Below, piece by piece: positions 48,441 through 57,840 of a stretch of DNA of 63,304 bases. The first letter of the stretch is position 1. Each line of letters starts with the position of its first letter. The stretch is taken from positions 1 to 63,304 of IMG/VR virus record IMGVR_UViG_3300035126_000079. One strand, given 5' to 3'. A model generated the notes under the pieces. That model had not been told where the DNA came from, made no database searches, and saw only the letters and a program-made list of their open reading frames with translations. The stretch is from a virus. The position numbers and the translations under genes were made by a program.

Positions 48441-48943
48441 AACTAGGCGAAGCTGGCGCTAAGTTGATGCACCAGTGGGAGGGGTACAGGACTAAGCCGT
48501 ACCTCTGCCCAGCCCATATTTGGACAATTGGTTATGGTCATGTGCTGTACCAAGACCAAATTCGTTTGCCTGTAGTCAGGGTGGAGGGTAAAGACACCCC
48601 CATGATCCGCAAAGAGATGCCACTGAAACCGGAGGACAACCGTGTCTGGACTAAAGAAAAGATCGAGAAACTATTCCAAGATGATGTCAGACCTACTGAA
48701 CTTGGTGTTCTACGACTTGCTCCCGCTTTATCTGGTCGTCAAGGGGCTTTCGATGCGTGCGTCAGCTTTGCCTTCAACGCCGGAGTGGGGGCTTTTCAGC
48801 GCTCTTCTATTCGGATGAAAATAAACCGTGGTGATTGGGAAGGCGCAGCCGATGCGCTCTTGCTGTATTGCATGGCTGGTGGCAAAATACTCGCAGGGCT
48901 AAAAAAGCGCAGGGACGCTGAAAAAGCACTGTTTCTATCTTAG
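48437..48943 (+). CDS. Endolysin, GH24 lysozyme
   Basis: 168 residues. Catalytic pattern E15-x8-C24-x5-T30 in HQWEGYRTKPYLCPAHIWTI followed by GYGH: the Cys-for-Asp version known in several phage lysozymes. No signal peptide, so release depends on the holin with which it overlaps by 4 bases. An insert (about 45-70) lengthens the active-site lobe. Confidence 0.9.
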   Translation: MKLGEAGAKLMHQWEGYRTKPYLCPAHIWTIGYGHVLYQDQIRLPVVRVEGKDTPMIRKEMPLKPEDNRVWTKEKIEKLFQDDVRPTELGVLRLAPALSGRQGAFDACVSFAFNAGVGAFQRSSIRMKINRGDWEGAADALLLYCMAGGKILAGLKKRRDAEKALFLS

Positions 48944-48951
48944 GACTGCCG

Positions 48952-50838
48952 ATGCCTTTAAAAAAACTATTACTGAAGCCGGGTGTAAACAAAGAAAACA
49001 CCAGATATACCAATGAGAACGGTTGGTATGTATCCGATAAGATGCGGTTTCGGCAAGGTACGCCTGAGAAAATTGGCGGTTGGGTACGTATTTCTGGTGC
49101 TATATTCCAAGGCGTTTGTCGTTCTTTGTGGAACTGGATTACCCTCGGTGGGTTAAACCTTGTAGGTGTTGGAACTAATTTAAAGTTTTACATTGAACAA
49201 GGTGGTATTTATAACGACATCACCCCTATTCGCGCAACCAGCACAATTAACACTAATCCTTTTGTAGCTACAAATGGGTCGGCAGTTATCACTGTTACAG
49301 ATACAGGTCACGGTGGCATAACGGGCGATTTTGTTACTTTCAGCGGTGCTGTTGGGCTTGGCGGCAATATCACGGCTGATGTATTAAATGCTGAATATCA
49401 AATTACTTTTGTTAGCGTTAACTCGTACACGATTACAGTTACAGCTACGGCAAATGCCACAGATGTTTCAGGATCTCCCGGTGGTGGAGCTTCGGTGGCG
49501 GCGGCGTATCAAATTAATACCGGCCCAGCTATTGCAGTTCCTTTGGTTGGTTGGGGTGCTGGCTTTTGGGGTTCTGGTGTTTGGGGTACTGGCGGAACAT
49601 CTATAAGTACCATTCGCCTATGGAGTCAAAGTAACTTTGGAGAAGACTTAATCTTCAACCCCCGTGGGGGTGCTTTGTATTATTGGGATGCAGGAACTGG
49701 TGTAACGTCACGGGGTGTGTTGGTATCTAGCATTATGGGAGCAGACGCAGATACACCTTCTGTGGTTTTGTCTGTATTTGTGTCTGACGCAAGCCGTTTT
49801 GTGTTTGCGTTTGGTTGCGATGACTACAGTTCATCTACGCTAAACCCCATGTTAATTCGCTGGTCTGACCAAGAGAGCATTCTTGTTTGGACCCCTGCCA
49901 TCACAAACCAAGCGGGTAGCTTACAGTTGTCGCACGGTTCTGAGATTGTCACCGCCATCCAAGCTCGTCAAGAGATTGTGGTGTTTACAGATTCAGCCAT
50001 ATATTCACTTCAATACGTTGGGCCACCCGTGGTTTGGTCTTCTCAACTACTTGGCGATAACGTTTCAATTATTGGCCCTAACGCAGTATGTTTGGCCTCT
50101 GGCGTAGTGTATTGGATGGGCGTAGACAAATTCTACAAATACGATGGCCGTGTGCAGACTTTGCGTTGTGACCTTAAGCAATATATTTTCCAAGACATTA
50201 ATACTGCTCAAGCCGCACAGGTGTTTGCGGGGACAAACGAAGGTTTTAACGAAGCTTGGTGGTTCTACTGCTCTGCCAATAGCAATGAGATTGACCTTTA
50301 TGTAACGTATAACTACTTGGAAGATGTATGGGCATACGGCACATTAGGCCGTACAGCTTGGTTGGATTCTGGTTTGCGTGATTTTCCGTTAGCGGCAACT
50401 TATTCCTATAACCTTGTTAACCATGAGCAAGGTAACGATGACAATCAAACAGGAACTCCTGCGGCTATCAATGCTGTTATTGGTTCTGCTGAGTTTGACA
50501 TTGATGACGGCGATCACTTTGGGTTTGTCTGGAGAATGCTTCCAGACATTACATTCCGTGGATCAAATGCCGCTTCGCCACAAGTCACAATGACGCTAAT
50601 TCCTATGCAAAACTCAGGTTCTGGGTATAACGATCCTATTTCTTTAGGTGGTAATTCTACGGCCACTGTAATCCGAACATCTACTTCCGTGATTGAACAG
50701 TTTACCGGTCAAGTCTATGTTAGGGTGCGAGGCCGTCAGATGATTATTCAAGTTGAATCTAACCAGCTTGGGTGCGCTTGGCAGTTGGGTTCACCCCGTA
50801 TCGACATCAAACAAGACGGCAGAAGGGGTAACTCATGA
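48952..50838 (+). CDS. Tail nozzle/hub protein, P22 gp10-like
   Basis: 628 residues. NENGWYVSDKMRFRQGTPEK then IGGW is the start typical of podovirus stabilisation/nozzle proteins; a beta-propeller-like body follows, with an inserted Ig-like segment (about 95-180) and a GWGAGFWGSGVWGTGG block (~200-215). C-terminal domain contains GRQMIIQVESNQ. It extends the portal channel. Confidence 0.7.
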   Translation: MPLKKLLLKPGVNKENTRYTNENGWYVSDKMRFRQGTPEKIGGWVRISGAIFQGVCRSLWNWITLGGLNLVGVGTNLKFYIEQGGIYNDITPIRATSTINTNPFVATNGSAVITVTDTGHGGITGDFVTFSGAVGLGGNITADVLNAEYQITFVSVNSYTITVTATANATDVSGSPGGGASVAAAYQINTGPAIAVPLVGWGAGFWGSGVWGTGGTSISTIRLWSQSNFGEDLIFNPRGGALYYWDAGTGVTSRGVLVSSIMGADADTPSVVLSVFVSDASRFVFAFGCDDYSSSTLNPMLIRWSDQESILVWTPAITNQAGSLQLSHGSEIVTAIQARQEIVVFTDSAIYSLQYVGPPVVWSSQLLGDNVSIIGPNAVCLASGVVYWMGVDKFYKYDGRVQTLRCDLKQYIFQDINTAQAAQVFAGTNEGFNEAWWFYCSANSNEIDLYVTYNYLEDVWAYGTLGRTAWLDSGLRDFPLAATYSYNLVNHEQGNDDNQTGTPAAINAVIGSAEFDIDDGDHFGFVWRMLPDITFRGSNAASPQVTMTLIPMQNSGSGYNDPISLGGNSTATVIRTSTSVIEQFTGQVYVRVRGRQMIIQVESNQLGCAWQLGSPRIDIKQDGRRGNS

Positions 50839-51104
50839 GTTTTATGCAAGAATCTCCGCCGCGTTTACCGGCTCCACCGCCAGAATATGAAGCAGCCTAT
50901 ATGGGTCAGATGTTGAACGTGTTGAATTTGTTCTTTCAACGTTTAAACGCTATTCAACCAATCAACATTGCGCGGTTAAACATTAACTTAACAACGCTTC
51001 CAACAGAAGCAGATTTACCCAACTTAAGATTGGGTGATGTCTATCGAGACACACAAGACGGTGTTCAAGATACCAGCCAGATGCTGCGAATAAAAACATC
51101 TTAA
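50835..51104 (+). CDS. Small tail protein
   Basis: 89 residues: Pro-rich N-terminus, helix (MLNVLNLFFQRLNAIQPINI) and beta tail. 4-base overlap with the nozzle gene; probable minor tail component. Confidence 0.6.
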   Translation: MSFMQESPPRLPAPPPEYEAAYMGQMLNVLNLFFQRLNAIQPINIARLNINLTTLPTEADLPNLRLGDVYRDTQDGVQDTSQMLRIKTS

Positions 51105-51113
51105 TAAGTTTAT

Positions 51114-54100
51114 ATGGCATTACCAACAAATTTTTCTAATGCTTATGAAGACGTGTATGACGTTTTTGGTGGGCGGGATGCTACCAACGACTTAGTTATG
51201 CAATTTAAAGGTATGGGGTTATCTGATAGTGATATTGTTGGCATCTTTGCCCCGTATCGACCAGCCACCGTTCAAGCCCCCGCCGCTCAACCTCCCGCCG
51301 CTCAACCTCCCGCCGCTCAACCTCCCGCCGCTCAACCTCCCGCCGCTCAACCTCCCGCCGCTGTTGAAACTCCCGCCGTTCAAACTCCCGCCGCTGTTGA
51401 AATTCCCGCCGCAAAAACTACTGACATAGTAGACGACTACATTGCGTCTATTCCTGAATCTACTATGACGGTAGAAGATTTGTACACAACCATTCTTGGC
51501 CGTCCATCAGATGCAGGTGGTAAGGCATTCTGGGAAAACGCATTTGGGCCTACTGTAGATGAGTCGGAAAAAGCTGACTTTTTGCAAGCAGCTAAAGCAG
51601 AACTCGCCACTAAAACTAAAGAAGAACAAACAGCGTTGGCTCCTAATCTTGTAGGTACAACACAAACAACTGCGGACACAACCCAAGTTGCAGCAGTTGA
51701 GCCTGAAATAGTTTTAACTCCTGAACAAATAAAAGAAATAGAAGAAGGATTAAAAGATATAGATTTTCTTGGACTTAAGCCAGCGAACCAAGGTTTGGGT
51801 GGCCCGCTTTTTACAATTGCTCCACCAGAAGTGCAAAATGCGGTTGATTTAAAGAACGGTACATATCTAACTACTACTGGCACAATCGTTAATGCGTCAG
51901 GTAACGTGCTTGCGGATACCGGGTCTGCTGCCACTACCACATTGACCCAACAGATTCTTGGGCAAGGACTAACCGACAAATGGCAGGGTCAAGGGCATGG
52001 ATCAGCTCAAGCTAATGCTGCTGACATGGCTAAGATTTTGACCGGTATTGGCATTACAGACATTAAACAGTTTGGTGAGGTTCCTCTTTTAGCGCCCGTT
52101 GAAGAAATTGGTAAAACGTATAACGGAAACCAAGTTGTCAAAATTGACCTTGGCGATGGCGAAATTAGAAATGCGGTATATCAAAGCACTGGTCAATTTG
52201 ACAGTGATGGCAACGGAATCGGTCAATACGTGCCAATACCTAAAGACGCAAAAATTGAAACGCTTTACGGGGTATCTAATGGTGAAAGCTACGATGCCGT
52301 TGACACATCAAAAGTAAAAATAGTAGACGGCAAACCTGTAGTTGATACAGGGCAAAAAACATTTGGTAACAAAGAAACAGGCCAAGCTGTCCCTAATACA
52401 TACAGTGAACGTCAAACAGGAAATGCGTTTGGCGGCACGTTTGCAGGTAAAGGTAACACAGGTTATCGAGTTCAATTTGCCCCTGATGGAACGCCAATCT
52501 TTTACACCACTGGTGCATCGTCTAATGATTTAGCAAATCTTATGGCAGACCTTGGCCCAATCGGTCAAATTGGTTTGGCTATTGCTACGGGTGGTTTGTC
52601 TATACCTCAACAGATTGCGGCTAATTTAGCTGTAAACGTTTTAAGCGGTAAAGACCTTGGTGATTCAATTAAAAGCGCTGCAATTAGTTTTGCTGGCGCT
52701 CAAATCCCTGGTATGGATTTCATGTCAGATGGCGCTTCGTTTATTAAAGACCTTGGGCTGTCAACAGAACTTACAAACACGCTAACTAACTCTTTCCAAA
52801 ACGCTGCGGTTTCTGCTGGCACTGCGCTGCTTAGTGGCCAAGATGTTGGCGAAGCCATGACTAGAGGTTTTGTTACCGGTGGTGTTAACGGTGCTGTTAA
52901 TTCGCTCTTAGGTAATATTGAAGGGTTTGGCGACCTAACCGCTAACCAAAAGAAGATGGTTACCAATGCCGTAACAGGCGTGATTTCAGGTAAACCACTG
53001 GATCAGATTGTTATCAATACCGCTATCTCTGCGGCCAATTCAGCTATTGCCGACGCTAAAGGCACAACTGGAAGCCTAGATACAAACACAGAAGATACGC
53101 TAACTAAAGCTGGGTTAGTAGACGGCAATGCTGCAACAGATGCCGACACTATTACCTCACTCCTTGCCAATAAAGATGTTGTTTCGTCTATTGGTAGCGA
53201 TGCAGTTACAACCCCGGACACATTAAACCTCGGCGGTGCGGATGCGCTTGCAAAAACTCTTACAGACGCTAGTACGCTTATTGATACTGAGTTTGGTGAC
53301 CTAAAAGGCGCACAAGATAGAAACGCCGCAAACGACCAACTGCGGGATACGATTAAAACTAGCAGTAGCTTTAATGATGCGTATGCACTGGCACGTAAAG
53401 AACTTGGCGCAAATAAAACATTTGATTGGTTAAACCCCAAGACAGGTAAAGTAGAAAGCTTTAGCACCGCTACAAAAGAAGAGCGTCCAGATCTAAACAT
53501 TACCGCAGGAGATAAAGCACTTGATGCCTTAAACGCATCTAACTTATCTACAGTAACTGACGCATCCAGTACAGTTGCAGCACAGGGTGATACTGCGGCA
53601 AGAAGAGCTGCGGCAGACAAACTATCTGGTTTGGATAATCAATCTTCTGCGGAAATTAGGCGTTTAACAGCATTAAATAATTCTTTAGTACTAGGTAACG
53701 CCCCTAACCAATCGACGGCGGAAACCGCAAGACTCGCTGCGCAGAACAGAACTGCCAAGTTGTCGGCTGAAGAATCCGACAGTGCTATTACATCGGTATT
53801 TAAAAATGTTACCGGCACGGTATCCGGGGCTTTGGGTGAACAAGCATCTGCTCTTGAAGGGACGCTTAAGGCTAGCGGGGCTATTGGCAAAAACAGCTTA
53901 CTTGCGGGCATGGCAAATGGTTTGACTTCCTATGGAGCAAATAACGTTAGTACCAAAGCGCAAGATCAAGAACAAGGGTTTATAACTGAGATTGCTAAAG
54001 CTGGTAATACTGGAAATTTCTGGCCAGATGCTGGCGCTAAATTAAAAGCACTGCCTTCTGCAATTATTAACAACCCAATTGGTTTTGGCTACACCGTAGT

Positions 54101-56954
54101 TAAAGAAGGTATCCAAGAAGTTATTCCAATTTTAACTGGTGCAAGTGCGGCTAAGTGGGGCGGCAAACTAATTGGCTTTGCTGCTAACTCTATTGTTAAC
54201 GGAATCGAAGCTGGTGGCGCAGGGTATAACGGCACGGTAGCTAAAGCCGAAAAAGCCGGTATGAGTGAAGAAGCCGCGCATGCCGCTGGCCAAAAAGCAT
54301 TTGTTGCTACCGCTACCGTAGCTGCGGTGCTTGGCCCTATTGTTGATGCTCCGTTTATTAAGCGGGCTGCGGGTGACGTAGTTCAAAAGACAACTCTTGG
54401 TACAGTAGGTAAATCAGCGGCTAAAGAGATGCCGCTAGAATATGTAGAAGAAGGCGGGGCTCAAGGTTTTGAAGACTACTTTGCTACCGGCAAGGTTAAC
54501 GTAAACAACATTTTGACTGGCGCAACTGCGGGTATGGCGGTTGCTGGACACACTGTAGCCTCTATCCAATTAGGTGAGATGGCGCTTAGCAAAGTAGAAC
54601 AAGCGGCTTCTTCTGAAATACTTAACTCTGTTGCTGGCGATAAAGCGGGCGACTTACAGACTCAAGTTGCAAGCACTCTTGCCAATACCAAAAACTTGTC
54701 AGACGCCGGTACGCAGATTGCAGCTACGATGCAAGACGCAGGCATGAACCCTGCCCAAGCTCAGTCGGTTGCTAATACTGTTGTGGCCGAGGCGGTTGTT
54801 CATAACCTTACCAAAAATGGCAGCGAAGATACTAAGTTTAGCGTTGATAATTTAAATGCGCCTGTTGGTTTTGACACAGACGGCAACGCGGTCACAGTTG
54901 GTGACGTGCTTGGTTCTAGCGTAACAGGTAAAGGTACGGACTTTAAAGTCCAACCAGACGTAGTTATTGGAACTGCAAGTGATGGTAAACCCTTAACAAT
55001 CGGTGATTTGACTGGGTTGCAGGCTAAAGAAACCGCTATTACTACAGACGCAAAAGCAACTGCGGCTGCGGTGGATGCCAAATCAGATGTTGTTACTACC
55101 TTAGAAACTGCGGGGCTGTCTGAGACTAAGACCGAAGGTGAGGCTAAAGACGATGTTGTTACTACTTTAGAAACTGCGGGACTAACTGATACTAAAGATG
55201 GTACTCTTGAAAGCGTAATTTCAGATACAACCGCAGCAGATGCTAAAACTAAAGCTGATGCAGATGCCCAAGCCGTTACAGATGCTAAAACTAAAGCTGA
55301 TGCAGATGCCCAAGCCGTTACAGATGCTAAAACTAAAGCTGATGCAGATGCCCAAGCCGTTACAGATGCTAAAACTAAAGCTGATGCAGATGCCCAAGCC
55401 GTTGCAGATGCTAAAACTAAAGCCGATGCAGATGCTAAGGCTGCCGCAGATGCCCAAGCTAAGATAGACGCAGATGTTAAGGCTGCCGCAGACGCTCAAG
55501 CTAAGATAGACGCAGATATTAAAGCTGCTGCGGATGCTAAAACTAAAGCCGATGCAGATGCCCAAGCTGCTGCGGATGCTAAAACTAAAGCCGATGCAGA
55601 TGCCCAAGCTGCTGCGGATGCTAAAACTAAAGCCGATGCAGATGCCCAAGCTGCTGTGGATGCTAAAACTAAAGCCGATGCAGATGCCCAAGCTGCTACG
55701 GATGCTAAAACTAAAGCCGATGCAGATGCCCAAGCTGCTGTGGATGCTAAAACTAAAGCCGATGCAGATGCTGCTGCTGCAAAAACAAAGGCCGATGCTA
55801 AAGCCGCCGCAGATGCCCAAGCTAAAGCCGATGCAGATGCTAAGGCTGCCGCAAATGCCCAAGCTAAAGCCGATGCAGATGCTAAGGCTGCCGCAGATGC
55901 TAAAACTAAAGCCGATGCAGATGCTAAGGCCGCAGCGGACGCTCAAGCTAAGATAGACGCAGAAGTTAAAGCCGCCGCAGATGCCCAAGCCAAAGCCGAT
56001 GCAGATGTTAAAGCTGCTACGGATGCCCAAACTAAAGCCGATGCAGATACTAAGGCCGCAGCGGACGCCCAAGCTAAGATAGACGCAGAAGTTAAAGCCG
56101 CCGCAGATGCCCAAGCTAAGATAGACGCAGAAGTTAAAGCCGCCGCAGATGCCCAAGCTAAGATAGACGCAGAAGTTAAAGCCGCCGCAGATGCCCAAGC
56201 TAAGATAGACGCAGAAGTTAAAACTGAGCCTGACGTAATTTCTGAGTTAGAGACTGCGGGATTAACTGAAACTAAGCCCGACATAATTTCTGAACTAAAG
56301 ACTGAGCCTGAAGTTAAGGAAGAAATTAAAACTGAGCCTGAAGTTAAGGAAGAAGTTAAGACTGAGCCTGAAGTTAAGGAAGAAGTTAAGACTGAGCCTG
56401 AAGTAAAGAAAGAAGTTAAGACTGAGCCTGAAGTAAAGACCGAAACTAAGGTAACTACCGACCTGCCCAATATTAAAGACGCAGAAAAAGTTATTGACGA
56501 CCTAGATGATGACGTAATTGATAAAGTTACAACTCTGCTAGACGACCCAATTATTGATAAAATTATCAGTGACCCAACCAAACAGCCGCCACCTAAGCCG
56601 CCTAAGAATCCAAAGGATCCAAGCAAGCAAACGGGTCTAACTTGGCCTCAAGCTACCGCACTTGCGGGTTCTTTTGGCGTACCTCAATTGGCCAACGTGT
56701 TCTACTACGGCAAAGAATTTGGGGCTAAGAAGCAGAAGGTCGGCAAGTCGGGCAAGTTAGACCAAGAAGAATACAAGGCGCTGAGCGTCACCAAAGCCGG
56801 TGCTGAAGGTGAAAAGATTGAGGAAGAAGCACTTGCCCAGAAGGGCAAAACCGACGAAAATGACATTGAAGAATTGCTTAAAAAGATTGAAGGGTCAAGT
56901 GACAACGCTGCGACCCCTGAAGAAATTGAACAAATCGTAAGGCAAGGAGCCTAA
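51114..56954 (+). CDS. Giant internal virion protein with DUF4214-like motif and TolA-like repeats
   Basis: 1946 residues. Order: short N-terminal domain; AAQPP repeats (~55-83); DUF4214-like LYTTILGRPSDAGGKAFWEN (123-142); glycine/hydrophobic regions (~480-640 and ~980-1160) that could insert in membranes, including EYVEEGGAQGFEDYFATGKV (~1113-1132), shared with the last late gene; 14-residue Ala/Lys/Asp repeats (~1376-1703); KTEPEVKEEV repeats (~1725-1780); a charged C-terminus. Probably ejected and spanning the periplasm, or acting as a tape-like internal core. Function is inferred from location and architecture. Confidence 0.65.
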   Translation: MALPTNFSNAYEDVYDVFGGRDATNDLVMQFKGMGLSDSDIVGIFAPYRPATVQAPAAQPPAAQPPAAQPPAAQPPAAQPPAAVETPAVQTPAAVEIPAAKTTDIVDDYIASIPESTMTVEDLYTTILGRPSDAGGKAFWENAFGPTVDESEKADFLQAAKAELATKTKEEQTALAPNLVGTTQTTADTTQVAAVEPEIVLTPEQIKEIEEGLKDIDFLGLKPANQGLGGPLFTIAPPEVQNAVDLKNGTYLTTTGTIVNASGNVLADTGSAATTTLTQQILGQGLTDKWQGQGHGSAQANAADMAKILTGIGITDIKQFGEVPLLAPVEEIGKTYNGNQVVKIDLGDGEIRNAVYQSTGQFDSDGNGIGQYVPIPKDAKIETLYGVSNGESYDAVDTSKVKIVDGKPVVDTGQKTFGNKETGQAVPNTYSERQTGNAFGGTFAGKGNTGYRVQFAPDGTPIFYTTGASSNDLANLMADLGPIGQIGLAIATGGLSIPQQIAANLAVNVLSGKDLGDSIKSAAISFAGAQIPGMDFMSDGASFIKDLGLSTELTNTLTNSFQNAAVSAGTALLSGQDVGEAMTRGFVTGGVNGAVNSLLGNIEGFGDLTANQKKMVTNAVTGVISGKPLDQIVINTAISAANSAIADAKGTTGSLDTNTEDTLTKAGLVDGNAATDADTITSLLANKDVVSSIGSDAVTTPDTLNLGGADALAKTLTDASTLIDTEFGDLKGAQDRNAANDQLRDTIKTSSSFNDAYALARKELGANKTFDWLNPKTGKVESFSTATKEERPDLNITAGDKALDALNASNLSTVTDASSTVAAQGDTAARRAAADKLSGLDNQSSAEIRRLTALNNSLVLGNAPNQSTAETARLAAQNRTAKLSAEESDSAITSVFKNVTGTVSGALGEQASALEGTLKASGAIGKNSLLAGMANGLTSYGANNVSTKAQDQEQGFITEIAKAGNTGNFWPDAGAKLKALPSAIINNPIGFGYTVVKEGIQEVIPILTGASAAKWGGKLIGFAANSIVNGIEAGGAGYNGTVAKAEKAGMSEEAAHAAGQKAFVATATVAAVLGPIVDAPFIKRAAGDVVQKTTLGTVGKSAAKEMPLEYVEEGGAQGFEDYFATGKVNVNNILTGATAGMAVAGHTVASIQLGEMALSKVEQAASSEILNSVAGDKAGDLQTQVASTLANTKNLSDAGTQIAATMQDAGMNPAQAQSVANTVVAEAVVHNLTKNGSEDTKFSVDNLNAPVGFDTDGNAVTVGDVLGSSVTGKGTDFKVQPDVVIGTASDGKPLTIGDLTGLQAKETAITTDAKATAAAVDAKSDVVTTLETAGLSETKTEGEAKDDVVTTLETAGLTDTKDGTLESVISDTTAADAKTKADADAQAVTDAKTKADADAQAVTDAKTKADADAQAVTDAKTKADADAQAVADAKTKADADAKAAADAQAKIDADVKAAADAQAKIDADIKAAADAKTKADADAQAAADAKTKADADAQAAADAKTKADADAQAAVDAKTKADADAQAATDAKTKADADAQAAVDAKTKADADAAAAKTKADAKAAADAQAKADADAKAAANAQAKADADAKAAADAKTKADADAKAAADAQAKIDAEVKAAADAQAKADADVKAATDAQTKADADTKAAADAQAKIDAEVKAAADAQAKIDAEVKAAADAQAKIDAEVKAAADAQAKIDAEVKTEPDVISELETAGLTETKPDIISELKTEPEVKEEIKTEPEVKEEVKTEPEVKEEVKTEPEVKKEVKTEPEVKTETKVTTDLPNIKDAEKVIDDLDDDVIDKVTTLLDDPIIDKIISDPTKQPPPKPPKNPKDPSKQTGLTWPQATALAGSFGVPQLANVFYYGKEFGAKKQKVGKSGKLDQEEYKALSVTKAGAEGEKIEEEALAQKGKTDENDIEELLKKIEGSSDNAATPEEIEQIVRQGA
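51281..51362 (+). repeat. 15-bp tandem repeat (AAQPP)
   Basis: About five near-perfect copies of CCGCTCAACCTCCCG in the giant internal protein gene, giving AAQPP repeats. Confidence 0.85.
55240..56228 (+). repeat. 42-bp tandem repeat tract (14-residue TolA-like units)
   Basis: About 23 units based on DAKTKADADAQAxx and DAQAKIDAEVKAAA; neighbouring copies are often identical at the DNA level. 14 residues equal four helical turns, so a long single helix or coiled coil is expected. Near-identity suggests recent expansion and length variability. Confidence 0.88.
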
Positions 56955-56955
56955 T

Positions 56956-57831
56956 ATGGGTGATGAAATTGACTGGAGTGTAGGTGAAACTGGATACGAC
57001 TCTGGTTCCCAAGGAGAGCTAGATAACTACCTTCAAAGCGGTGGCTATTATGCAAATGACGCGGTTGCCGACGACGGCACTACCGCCGGTATTAACGCTC
57101 AAATTGCAAATCAAAGCAGTCTATTTAGTAGCTCAGATCTCGCCAAACTGTTTAAAGATTCGCCTCTTTTACAAACCTTGGGTGCTGCTGGCTTAGGCAA
57201 CTTAGCCGACAAGATTTTTGATGTACAAAAAGGCCCCGGTGGTTACAGAGGTGGTATCCCCACTTTAACTGCGTATCGTCAACAATTGCCTATCCCAACT
57301 TCAATGATGAATGCAGCGGGCACTCCAATGTTAGATGCAAAGGGTATACCAATCCCCCGCCGACCCGGTTCTGGTGGCGTTACGTATTTCAGCCCAATGC
57401 AGTATCTTAAGCCCGGCCAAACCCCTACTCAAACTCCAGCAACCCCTGCGTCTACGGGCATTGCAACAGTACCTGCGTCTACGGCTCCCGCTGAATCTGT
57501 TGCTGCGCCTACAGAAGACATGTCCTATCAAAACTTTGCTCGTGGTGGTATTGCCAATTTAGGTGGTTACTCCGATGGTGGCCGCCTGCTCCGTGGCCCC
57601 GGTGATGGTGTGTCTGACAGCATCCCAGCTACTATTGGTAAAAGACAACCCGCTCGGTTAGCCGACGGTGAATTTGTTATTCCAGCACGTATTGTTTCTG
57701 AACTGGGCAATGGCTCAACAGAAGCTGGTGCGCGTAAACTATACGCAATGATGGACAGAATTAAGAAGGCTCGTGGCAAGGCCAAAAACATTGCTGCCGA
57801 TACCAAATCAGACAAGCATTTACCCGCTTAA
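56956..57831 (+). CDS. Virion protein with SDSIPA / DGEFVIPA domain
   Basis: 291 residues. FARGGIANLGGYSDGGRLL, then GPGDGVSDSIPATI and ADGEFVIPARIVSELGNG: a domain widespread in phage tape-measure and internal proteins. N-terminal part is acidic and disordered. Likely interacts with the neighbouring giant proteins. Confidence 0.7.
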   Translation: MGDEIDWSVGETGYDSGSQGELDNYLQSGGYYANDAVADDGTTAGINAQIANQSSLFSSSDLAKLFKDSPLLQTLGAAGLGNLADKIFDVQKGPGGYRGGIPTLTAYRQQLPIPTSMMNAAGTPMLDAKGIPIPRRPGSGGVTYFSPMQYLKPGQTPTQTPATPASTGIATVPASTAPAESVAAPTEDMSYQNFARGGIANLGGYSDGGRLLRGPGDGVSDSIPATIGKRQPARLADGEFVIPARIVSELGNGSTEAGARKLYAMMDRIKKARGKAKNIAADTKSDKHLPA

Positions 57832-57840
57832 GGAACGACT

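Noticed and set aside
55221-56198. 325-residue minus-strand frame rich in Gly/Cys/Ile/Ser
   Set aside because: It is the antisense reading of the 42-bp repeat tract; periodic composition keeps the frame open and the plus-strand gene clearly continues on both sides.
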